This document shows, piece after piece, positions 1-6,691 of a stretch of DNA of 6,691 bases. A program made the position numbers and the translations under genes. Position 1 is the first letter of the stretch. Each line of letters opens with the position of its first letter. The stretch is from Globobulimina sp. (taxonomy: Eukaryota; Foraminifera; Rotaliida), in contig PIVH01000251.1 in the NCBI GenBank assembly GCA_003354225.1, positions 1 through 6,691 on the forward strand, in the 5' to 3' direction. Under the pieces are notes generated by a model. That model ran no database searches, was not told where the DNA came from, and saw only the letters and a program-made list of their open reading frames with translations.

Positions 1-13
1 CAGTAAGCTAATA

Positions 14-849
14 ATGGCGTCGCCGAGTGAAGCTAAAACAGGATTATGGGATGATGATTTTGGCCAAAAAGTAGATCTCTGTCGACGTATCCGCGAGATA
101 CTAACAAATTACCCCGAAGGCATTGCCGTATTAAAAGAATTAATACAAAACGCAGACGATGCAGGAGCTACCATCATACGTTTCGTGTACGATCAACGCA
201 ATCATCCACGCGATAATTTATCCGAAGAGTTCTCCTCTTTATCAGACTTCCAAGGGGACTCACTTTTAGTTTATAACAATTCTTCCTTTACGCAATCAGA
301 TTTTGAGTCCATTCAATCCATTGGCTCCTCCATCTCAAAAAAAGACCATGTCAATAAAACTGGCAGATTTGGTTTGGGCTTCAATGCCGTTTATCATTTA
401 TCTGAGTTACCAGCCTTCGTATCCTCCGATTATTTGATATATTTTGACCCGCAATGTAAATATTTGCCAAATATAAAGCCAGGGAATCCTGGCAAACGCA
501 TTAATTTTGTCAAACGCAAAATTCTTAGCAAATATCCAAATCAATTTTATCCGTTCAAGTTGTTTGACAATGACATGGTCCATACGTTTGCCGGCACGAT
601 ATTTAGATTGCCATTACGCACAAAAAAACAATCCAAATCGTCGCAATTATCGAATAAATATTATACTGACAATGATATAAAATTAATGTACAACTCATTG
701 CTTAACGAAGGGGATAATTTCTTAATTTTTTTGAAATCCATCAATTGTTTGGAGTATTATACGTGGACTGATTATGATAAAAAAGAACCTACGTTGTGTT
801 ACAAAGTGAATATTGCGGATAAATTAAGTAAAAAACAGTTTGAATTAAG
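14..849 (+). CDS. Sacsin-like protein, exon 1: N-terminal GHKL (Hsp90-like) ATPase domain
   Basis: This exon encodes residues 1-278 plus two bases of codon 279. Sacsins are very large co-chaperone-like proteins whose repeats each begin with an Hsp90-type ATP-binding fold. The N-box is residues 41-52 (KELIQNADDAGA), with E42 at the Hsp90 catalytic glutamate position and N46 at the magnesium-binding asparagine. A glycine-rich lid follows (GRFGLGFNAVYH, 117-128), then GTIFRLPLR (194-202), the closing strand of the fold in sacsins. The opening DFGQKVDLCRRIREIL at 15-30 is the usual sacsin-repeat start. The ATG at 14 has A at -3 and G at +4, a good Kozak context, and no Shine-Dalgarno precedes it. 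The frame is open to the window edge, so an earlier start cannot be excluded; if ATG14 is right, there is no N-terminal ubiquitin-like domain as in human sacsin. Read through without splicing, this frame ends at TAG 965-967 (317 residues). Family call is confident; cellular role is inferred. Confidence 0.85.
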
Positions 850-890
850 GTTTGTTTTACTTTACATTTTCACTCAAAAAAACTTTTCAG
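850..890 (+). other. Probable 41-nt GT-AG spliceosomal intron
   Basis: The 5' site is AAG|GTTTGT (GT at 850-851) and the 3' site is a pyrimidine stretch ending in TTTTCAG (884-890). Removing 41 bases moves the frame by exactly the amount needed to join the ATPase frame to the frame that is open to beyond 4422. It creates an AG|T serine codon, then runs with no stop into a tryptophan-containing strand and ICNALGGG, which match sacsin order. The segment is T/A-rich and unlike the flanking coding. Both frames are open between 844 and 964, so a single missing A in the A-run at 876-882 or a -1 ribosomal frameshift at 877-883 would explain the break equally well by frame arithmetic. No cDNA is available here. 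Confidence 0.6.
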
Positions 891-3800
891 TGATTTACAT
901 CATGGCTTACTACAAAGGAACTACATCACTAAGATCCAAAAGCCTGATGCCAATATCTCATGGTTAGCATGTGACGATTTTAAATTTGAGACTTCCATTT
1001 TTAAAAATGAGGTGGAACACAAATACGATTCGCATTGGATCATTTGTAATGCATTAGGTGGCGGATCCAAACAAGCCGCACAAATCGCTTCCAACCCAGA
1101 CAACAAAAATCTGAAATTACTGCCCTACGGCGGTATCGCTGCCCGGATTTCGTGTAATGTACCATGGCAAATTAATGCTGAACAGGATAATGAAGAAAAA
1201 AAATCAAACGCACCACACTTAAAACGGCAAAAATCTGCAAATGCCATAATTCGACCGAAAGGATCATTGGTTGGCAGAGCGTATTGTTTTTTGTCATTGC
1301 CGCTAAAAAATGGATTGCCGGTGCACTGCAATGGATATTTTGAGTTATCCTCAAATCGAAGGGATTTATGGTGGGGTTCTGGCGATGATATGACTGGCAA
1401 CGGCGTGTTGAGATATTTCTGGAATATGTGTTTGTTGCAGGATGTTATCTGTCGGTCATATGTCGAAGTTATTAATTATGCGAAAGAGTTGTGTAAGAAC
1501 AAGGAAATTAATATTGAAACTTTTTATAATTTGTGGCCGTATCAAATACCTGGAAATGAAGGCGATCCGTTTGAGATATTGACCCAAGAGGTTTTGACTA
1601 TAATTTCATCGTCGAATCAGTATAATTTCCTATATTCCAAACAAAATGGCGGCCAATGGCTAAAATGTTCGCAATCGGTAATCTCTCATAAAGCGGATAA
1701 CAAATTTATGGATACTTTGCTAAAAATTGGTTTGCCCATTGTTGAGATGCCTGGCTATCAATTAAATGTATTACAAAAAGCACCCAGACCGCCTACTAAT
1801 TTGTCACCAGATTATGTTCGCGATTGGTTGCGACAGAAAATAACCCAAAACAAGAAAACATTGACACTTATCAATGCGTTGCAAAATAGTGATAAAATAT
1901 TGTTGATTGAATACTTATTAAATGATTTAAAATCGCTCAGTACGCAACAATTAATGATAAAATCTGATTTCCCGCAATGTTTACATATGATGCCGGTATT
2001 ACCGGTGTTCAATGCTCACAAATTGCGCTTATTTTGGTGTGATGATCAAATGGAAAAAGATATTGCGGAGCAGATATTCGGTACAAAGGAATATACTCAA
2101 AATCTGTATTACAGCGACGATAAACAATGTCTTAACATATTATCAGTTACAAAGCATAATAAAATATGTCCGGTGTTGATTGATATTAATATTTTATCTG
2201 AGGCAGTAATCCGCATTTTAAATCATAACAATTGCCATCAAAATACAAATTTAATTAATCTAAATTCAAAACAGAATGAGTCCAAATTTAGCGAGTTATT
2301 AAAGATTGTGTTTGAAGCTAAATGTAAACGCGCGACATTTATAAACAACAAACGTTTTGATAATACGGATAAAGAACATTGTATTTCAAATGAATTAATT
2401 GACGATATTTGGCAGTATATAGTGAAGAAACAGTTAAATTATAAATATTATCAATCCATTCCTACCGTTGCTGCGATGAATAAACAGCAGAAGTTTTTGT
2501 GTTTACCCCATCCAAATTCATGGATTTTAAAGCCAAATATGATAAATAATGCAGAACAGAAACAAAAGGATACAGATGTTACAGAAGAATTAGTGTACGA
2601 TCTGTTACTGCAGCACAGTCAATGCGTGGTATTAGATTCATCCGTTAACAGTATATCACAGGATATCTTATCTAAGCATAACGCGTTATATTCCTGCTCC
2701 AAAATTGAGAATGTTTTAAAATTAATCTCTATTTTACCCAGCACCGTATTTACAGAGTGGGAGCAGAAAAAAGATAAATTATGCAAACATCTCCGCGCGT
2801 TGCGACATTTTTTAATTTCAAAGAAAAAATGGAATCAAAATACGAGGTTATCCTCCACATCGCAAAAATTACTGCGATCGTTACCAATCTATGATGTTTA
2901 TTGCAGTGAGACAGAGACAGAGCGCATTTTGAGTGACCTTACTGCGGCAAATAAATATATGGCACCAAATATCTCCATTGACCCATGTTTATTATCGGAA
3001 CAATTTATATGTATCAAAAAGGAAGAAAAAGAGCAAGGATATCATCAATTTTTGCAGTTGATTGGTATTAAACGCATGAACGTCGAACAATTTTATAAAC
3101 ATAATTATTTTAATAAAATATCTACATTGAAAGATGAGGTACGCAATTCCACCATGTTGGAGATATTAAAGTATATTAAACGCAGTGATCAGACACAAAA
3201 TTATAAACTAATTGAAATGATAAAATCTAAACAATGCATTCCGTCCAGGAATAATACTTTAAAACGCATCGCAAATTTATATGATCCAACCATTAAAGAA
3301 TTTAAATATTTATTAGATCCAAACAAACATTTCCCACACAAATTATTCTGTACATCCGATATGTTGGCTATTTTAAGAGCTTTAGGTTTGAACATTGAAT
3401 TGGATCGAAATGCCATTATTTTGTCAGCAACTTCCATTGCAAACTCTGCCGCCAATTTAATTTGCGACAAACAACAAGAAAACAAATCTGATATCGATGA
3501 AAAAGAAATTGCAACGGAATTAAATACAATAACCACACGCTCAAAATCATTGTTAAAATATTTAGACAATCATTGGGATGAATTATTTACAAAACAACAC
3601 GAATGGAATATATTGCGCCAAGATGCCTGGTTACCAATCATCGCTCATTGCAAATCGACATTATCCGAAATTTCACGCTTTACACATCCTTTATTGCCAT
3701 ATAAATCCATCCAACATTCAAATCATAGATTTGCGGCCTGCGCACAGATCCGCGTCATATCGTTATCTTCGCTGTGTTCCTCACAGTTTTATATTTTAAA

Positions 3801-4425
3801 CATGCAGCTTCACAATCAATCATTGTTGAAAATATTAGGTTTGAATGACATTCCCAATGCACAGATAATCGCCAAACAATTGGTTCAAATCGCAAAACAA
3901 TACGGCACATTATCTGAAACATCTGAGCAACGCTTATCTTTTCAGGAATGGTTAGCAGCAAATATACCAGTTTTATATCGTACAATTTCGCACCAATTAT
4001 TTGGTAATCTCTCCCCGCGAACAACTAATAAATCATCGTCCAGCTCGTATACAGCCACTGCGACATCAAATGCCTCCTTTTTTTCATCCGCATTGAACTT
4101 CATTAAAAACACCACCGATCAGGTCAATAATACGCTGGCTGCCGCAGCGGATTCGGCGAATGAAATGCAACAACAAACGGTGAGCAAGGAAGCAGTCAAG
4201 AATATATTTGACGGACATGCCTGGATTTGGGTCAATGGATACTTCCACGACTCGGAAAAGGTCGCATTTAAACACCCCTCATCAGATTCAATTAACTGCA
4301 GTCCATATTTGGAGGTAATATCTTCGTCGTATGCTGCGTTTAAAAAGTTATTCATGGAATGCAGTGTCCGCAGTAAATTCGAGCCCTGCGATTATGGCAA
4401 TATATACAAGTACAGTTTGATTGAA
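891..4425 (+). CDS. Sacsin-like protein, exon 2: rest of ATPase module and sacsin-repeat region, C-terminus cut off
   Basis: This exon continues the sacsin-like protein from residue 279 to about 1457. The signature of the ATPase-distal part is at residues 403-439: GRAYCFLSLPL, then a GLPVHCNGYFELSSNRRDLW-type segment, one of the most conserved stretches of the family. LSPDYVRDWL (583-592) and LLIEYLLNDLK (616-626) follow, typical of the helical linker, and then a long poorly conserved region. Near the end, AWIWVNGYF (1389-1397) and a FEPCDYGNIY segment match the motif that closes a sacsin repeat. About one ATPase-plus-repeat unit is therefore present, whereas the human protein has three such units plus XPCB, DnaJ and HEPN domains; none of those three is seen. 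The frame stays open to TAA 4567-4569, but the last 48 residues are an out-of-frame reading of the phage gene and are not counted. The coding is strongly AT-rich, uses the standard code, and shows no further frame break. It is likely cytosolic or organelle-associated, by analogy only. Confidence 0.85.
4021..4170 (+). other. Low-complexity Ser/Thr/Asn/Ala linker with a predicted amphipathic helix in the sacsin-like protein
   Basis: Residues about 1323-1372 of the spliced protein are a serine run (1327-1331), a Thr/Ala stretch, then a segment starting ASFFSSALNFIKN at 1340 and ending in an alanine run. F1343, L1347, I1350, V1357 and L1361 fall on one helical face, with mostly small uncharged polar residues on the other. 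It lies between an ordinary sacsin helical stretch (IPVLYRTI) and the repeat-closing AWIWVNGYF motif. A flexible linker is the safe description; membrane contact is speculation. Confidence 0.45.
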
Positions 4426-4448
4426 TCACGGAACAGAAGACCATTGAC
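4423..4448. other. Junction between eukaryote-like and phage-like DNA (probable assembly chimera)
   Basis: Left of this interval the sequence is AT-rich sacsin coding; right of it, compact phage coding with balanced composition. In the frame that ends at TAA 4449-4451 (overlapping the phage ATG at 4451) there is a TGA at 4422-4424. If the upstream phage gene really ends at that TAA, the phage part must begin after the first base of the TGA, which limits the breakpoint to about 4423-4448. No terminal repeat, attachment core or transposon end is visible. The exact base cannot be fixed without the parent sequences. Confidence 0.75.
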
Positions 4449-4451
4449 TAA
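4425..4451 (+). CDS. Possible last eight codons of the preceding phage gene
   Basis: The reading ITEQKTID followed by TAA uses the first A of the next ATG, giving a TAATG overlap. The same TAATG arrangement joins the next two phage genes at 5024-5028, which is why I take it as a real gene end. The rest of the gene is replaced by the sacsin sequence. In tailed phages the gene before a neck or tail terminator is often another head-tail connector or head-completion protein, but nothing here identifies it. Confidence 0.35.
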   Translation: MTEQKTID

Positions 4452-5026
4452 TGGACTGGGGCACAATCAAACCTGCTCTCAAAACGCTCCTGTCGACGCT
4501 ATCGGGTGTTGCGCTAGGTCAAACCGTGTGGCGAGATCAGAAGCGCCCACCAGCCAATACAACACCTAAAGCACAGCTAATATTGAAGGTCACACCAATA
4601 GGCACCTTAGGGGTAGACGAGATACTGTATACCTACGATGTGCCTACTGATAAGAATGTGCCTACCCAATCCGGTAACCGTATATTCGTTTTGCAGATAC
4701 GTGCAGAGACCTTTAGCCATAAGGACACAGAGTCTGCAACATTCTACCTTGAAGAGATACAAGACCAATTGAAGCTACCTAGGGTGTTGCAAGCTTTCTC
4801 AGACGTTAACATTAGCCTAGCTAAAGCAGAGGCTATTGTAGACTTATCAGAAAGCTTGCAAGTCAATAGCCGGGTGTTCTCAATGGCTAACCTAGACCTT
4901 CGCTTTAATGCAGCAATGAACAGAGTCGATCCGTTGGATGATGGCGATTACATTAGCAGCACTGAGATAGAGGGGACAGTAGACACCTTAACCAGGGTAG
5001 ACGTCACCAACACTACGGTACCATAA
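4451..5026 (+). CDS. Phage neck / tail terminator-like protein
   Basis: This 191-residue protein has the layout of small tailed-phage neck or tail-completion proteins (the gp12-like neck terminator / LIC_12616-type group is my best match from memory). It starts with a short helix (MDWGTIKPALKTLLSTLSG), then VVW-like VWRDQKRPP, where a strand leads into a proline-containing turn, then strands with LILKVTP. A central strand (RIFVLQIRAETF) is followed by a helix of charged and aromatic residues (ESATFYLEEIQDQLKLP). Near the end, SRVFSMANLDLRFN is followed by an acidic loop (VDPLDDGDY), which is characteristic of the group. Such proteins form a ring that ends the tail tube or joins it to the head. 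The start follows TAATG coupling; the purine-rich AGAAG at 4435-4439 is a weak ribosome site. The first 120 bases are also read out of frame by the truncated sacsin frame. No homology search was possible, so the exact ring is uncertain. Confidence 0.6.
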   Translation: MDWGTIKPALKTLLSTLSGVALGQTVWRDQKRPPANTTPKAQLILKVTPIGTLGVDEILYTYDVPTDKNVPTQSGNRIFVLQIRAETFSHKDTESATFYLEEIQDQLKLPRVLQAFSDVNISLAKAEAIVDLSESLQVNSRVFSMANLDLRFNAAMNRVDPLDDGDYISSTEIEGTVDTLTRVDVTNTTVP

Positions 5027-5571
5027 TGCCAGACACGCAACTATCATTAGCAGCACTTATTGCTGCATTACCTGATAACACTACAGGTAACATATCAGAG
5101 CAGATCATTAGGAACCTTGTAGAGACGTTCCGTGTTGATTATGGGGAGCTGTCGATATCGGGCACTGCACTTACTTCCATAGTGACGCCTGGTACCTTTG
5201 AGAAAGCCGCAGGTACCACGGTGCTAACTGTGTCCCCTGTAGCTAGCGGCATGTCTATGCCAGCCAATAATAGGCTTATGAGTACAGCAGCAACCACTAG
5301 GCTATGGTTGGTAATCTGCTCTACTTCATTAACTACTGTTGCTGCGAATAAAGAGGTTAGGCTAAGGTTGGCTAAAGGAGGGAGCACTATAGCCACCAGC
5401 GAGATACAACGCAAGGTGGGGTCAGGTGGTGATGTAGGGACAGGGGCGCTATTCTGCCTATGCTCAATGGCACCTACCAATTACATTGAGTTGTATGTTA
5501 CCAATCAAACGGATAATACCGACTTGACCCTAGAGACAATGAACATGATAGCCATAGGGCTGCCCGCATAG
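5026..5571 (+). CDS. Phage virion protein with probable C1q/TNF-like jelly-roll domain (fibre, spike or decoration type)
   Basis: This 181-residue protein opens with a short helical segment containing LPDNTTGNISEQIIRNLVE (residues 15-33). That pattern, a Pro-Asp-Asn-Thr-Thr turn followed by an Ile-Ser start of a helix, recurs at the N-terminus of many phage fibre or head-decoration proteins and probably attaches them to the particle. The rest is all beta. VTPGTFEKAAGTTV starts the domain, VRLRLAKGGSTIATSEI resembles the strand that in TNF/C1q-like phage domains carries a small-residue turn, and YIELYVTNQTDNTDLTLE is the usual penultimate strand pair. It ends MNMIAIGLPA. The gene starts at an ATG overlapping the upstream TAA (5024-5028), indicating translational coupling; there is no clear Shine-Dalgarno close by. 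Fold is inferred from pattern only; whether it sits on the head, neck or tail is unknown. Confidence 0.5.
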   Translation: MPDTQLSLAALIAALPDNTTGNISEQIIRNLVETFRVDYGELSISGTALTSIVTPGTFEKAAGTTVLTVSPVASGMSMPANNRLMSTAATTRLWLVICSTSLTTVAANKEVRLRLAKGGSTIATSEIQRKVGSGGDVGTGALFCLCSMAPTNYIELYVTNQTDNTDLTLETMNMIAIGLPA

Positions 5572-5574
5572 GTG
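5570..5574 (+). promoter_or_regulatory. Shine-Dalgarno site for the 5580 gene
   Basis: AGGTG overlaps the TAG stop of the upstream gene and lies five bases before the ATG at 5580. It is the clearest bacterial-type ribosome binding site in the window and supports that start. Confidence 0.6.
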
Positions 5575-5579
5575 TTGTA

Positions 5580-6206
5580 ATGTCATACCCCAATACAGAC
5601 AGAGACGCTATTGATTCCGCTAGCCCGGCTAGGACTTCTAATAACCAGGTTTATACCCTACAGACTGTAGACGATGATGGTATGAAAACCAGCATTGCTA
5701 CTTCCGTCGCAGCTGTGCAGTACACGGGCACCGCCCTTAATGGTGCTTTGATGGACGGTACAGGGGCATTGGATGGGAGCGACGCCAGGAACTTTTTCAT
5801 TACTCGGGGGCTTAGTGTAGGTACCTACGTGGTTGGGTCGGAAGTCACTAGGACCTATACCAATGCCAAGACTACCAAGCTCGTATCCGAAGAATGGGTA
5901 TTACCAGATGCGGACGGTGGGGATACCTATGAATCTGTGCACCCTATTCTAGCAGGCACGATACCTATCATTGACATAGAGGCTCAGGCAGACGCCCTAG
6001 GTGCTTGGGAGTTTGGCTTTGGTGCAGGTAGATACATTGACCCGCCATGCAGATGGATGCATTGGAATGCGGCAGGCGATACTACGGTTAAGCTGGTCGA
6101 CGATAACCACACTATTGCATTGACTTTGACAGCAGGACCACAGCCCTATTCTGTAGAGATGTTGTTCCTAGGCGAGGTCAATGTCATTGCCATAGGGCAA
6201 GCATAA
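5580..6206 (+). CDS. Unrecognised phage structural-type protein
   Basis: I do not recognise this 208-residue protein. The N-terminus is polar (PNTDRDAIDSASPARTSNNQ, residues 4-23), followed by strands around VYTLQTVDDDG, a glycine/aspartate-rich loop (MDGTGALDGSDA), and strands SVGTYVVGSEVTRTYTN. A SVHPILAGTIPIIDIEA segment and two tryptophan sites (AWEFGFGAGRYIDPPCRWMHW) come next. The C-terminus is beta-rich (TVKLVDDNHTIALTLTAG ... VEMLFLGEVNVIAIGQA). No signal peptide or membrane segment is seen. The C-terminal strand pattern loosely resembles spike-base or decoration proteins such as the RCAP_rcc01079 group, but this is weak. It ends with nearly the same IAIG tail as the upstream protein. 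Its place between a probable jelly-roll protein and a LamG-type protein suggests a virion surface or adsorption role, which is inference. Confidence 0.45.
   Translation: MSYPNTDRDAIDSASPARTSNNQVYTLQTVDDDGMKTSIATSVAAVQYTGTALNGALMDGTGALDGSDARNFFITRGLSVGTYVVGSEVTRTYTNAKTTKLVSEEWVLPDADGGDTYESVHPILAGTIPIIDIEAQADALGAWEFGFGAGRYIDPPCRWMHWNAAGDTTVKLVDDNHTIALTLTAGPQPYSVEMLFLGEVNVIAIGQA
6194..6197 (+). promoter_or_regulatory. Weak Shine-Dalgarno site for the 6208 gene
   Basis: AGGG inside the last codons of the upstream gene lies ten bases before ATG 6208. The upstream stop (6204-6206) and the ATG are separated by one base, so coupling is also likely. Confidence 0.4.
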
Positions 6207-6207
6207 G

Positions 6208-6691
6208 ATGAGTTGTGGTGTAGCAGTGGCGGTAAGTCCTGTTTTTAACAGGGCAGACCCCTCTTATCATGAGACTTCATCCTTGTACTATGCAGGTGCG
6301 GGGGAGAGTCTCTCTTTAGGCACTGATCCACCGCCATTGAGGTTAGATAAAGATGGTCCTATTACTTTCGCATGGCTAGTTAAAGTTGCCATTGGTGAGG
6401 GTAACGGTGCCATGTATTCTTCATGGAAAACTGCAGGCACCAGAGTAGGCTTGTTTTTTCGATTAGATGCAGGGTGTCTAAACCTTCAGATGTTCCATGA
6501 TACTGGACCTAAGAGAATGGGCGTCACATCTTCTCTCAAAGTAGACACTGGCGGTTGGGTGAGGGTTGCTGCAGTATACGATGGCGCGGGGGATAATAAC
6601 GCAGCAGGTGTGTCCCTTTATGTAGAAGGCGTGTTAGATCCTGCAATGGTTATTGACTTCGATACACTTGACATTACAACCATTAACGCTA
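6208..6691 (+). CDS. LamG / concanavalin A-like domain phage protein, 3' end outside the window
   Basis: An ATG one base after the previous stop opens a frame that stays open to the window end, giving 161 residues with no stop. The pattern is that of a LamG / concanavalin A-like lectin-glucanase sandwich. YYAGAGESLSLG (27-38) is the usual first strand pair, ITFAWLVKV (52-60) the inner-sheet strand with its tryptophan, and MYSSW (69-73) the third strand. VGLFFRLDAG (80-89) and WVRVAAVYDG (117-126) carry the family's most recognisable strand, followed by GVSLYVEGVL (134-143), the 'decorative strand plus Gly turn'. Such domains in phage genomes are commonly in tail, fibre or head-surface proteins and bind carbohydrate or other surface polymers. 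Substrate is unknown. No catalytic glutamate pair is evident, so binding rather than cleavage is more likely. Full length and any further domains lie beyond the window. Confidence 0.65.
   Translation, partial: MSCGVAVAVSPVFNRADPSYHETSSLYYAGAGESLSLGTDPPPLRLDKDGPITFAWLVKVAIGEGNGAMYSSWKTAGTRVGLFFRLDAGCLNLQMFHDTGPKRMGVTSSLKVDTGGWVRVAAVYDGAGDNNAAGVSLYVEGVLDPAMVIDFDTLDITTINA

Noticed and set aside
1-13. CAG at 1-3 as a 3' splice site or promoter element ahead of the ATG
   Set aside because: Only 13 bases precede the start; nothing can be supported from them.
1012-1014. GTG as a start codon for a separate second protein
   Set aside because: The frame is open upstream to 844 and carries sacsin-like residues (SWLACDD before it), so this is an internal valine of one gene.
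3201-3569. Minus-strand open frame of 122 codons
   Set aside because: Fully inside conserved-frame sacsin coding, no start context, product looks like a shadow of AT-rich coding. The other minus-strand frames at 921-1106, 1125-1400, 1172-1354, 1812-2012, 3755-4024, 4084-4275 and 4119-4355 are rejected for the same reason.
3578-3799. Plus-strand open frame of 73 codons in another frame of exon 2
   Set aside because: Embedded in sacsin coding and without recognisable features.
4426-4569. Extension of the sacsin frame by 48 residues to the TAA at 4567-4569, as if fused to phage sequence
   Set aside because: Composition turns Arg/Cys/Asn-rich at once, it is read in a different frame from the well-supported phage gene at 4451, and it has no sacsin character.
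5139-5480. Minus-strand open frame of 113 codons within the jelly-roll gene
   Set aside because: Opposite to the operon direction, entirely overlapped by a gene with good family-like pattern, no ribosome site.
5557-5564. GGGC/GCCC inverted repeat as a terminator
   Set aside because: The arms are four bases with a one-base gap, there is no T-run, and it lies in coding sequence before a closely coupled gene.

Overview
The window looks like two unrelated pieces of DNA joined near position 4425-4448. The left two thirds (14 to about 4425) is very AT-rich; one sampled 60-base line (2221-2280) is 22% G+C. It reads as one long sacsin-family gene: an N-terminal GHKL/Hsp90-like ATPase fold followed by a sacsin-repeat region, of a type found mainly in eukaryotes and especially in protists. 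The reading frame breaks once, around 850-890. A 41-base GT...AG segment there restores the frame exactly if removed, so I annotate a short spliceosomal intron. The same place also holds a canonical -1 frameshift heptamer, and a 7-A run where one base could have been lost in sequencing; these alternatives are reported separately.

The right third (about 4425-6691) has near-balanced composition (50% G+C in 5221-5280), different codon use and bacteriophage-style packing. Four co-directional genes overlap by TAATG or are separated by 1-8 bases. They are a neck/tail-terminator-like protein (4451-5026), a structural protein with a probable C1q/TNF-like jelly roll (5026-5571), an unrecognised structural-type protein (5580-6206), and the start of a LamG/concanavalin-A-like protein (6208 to the window end). 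This is part of a tailed-phage virion morphogenesis operon. No integrase, attachment site, promoter or terminator is visible.

The sacsin reading frame is cut before its family-typical C-terminus and then runs on to a chance stop inside the first phage gene. The upstream phage gene is also missing, except for what looks like its last eight codons. The simplest reading is a chimeric metagenomic contig from an aquatic or similar mixed sample (a protist fragment plus a tailed-phage fragment). A real phage or provirus junction with a eukaryotic gene would be extraordinary and needs read-level proof. No stretch over 300 bases lacks a gene.
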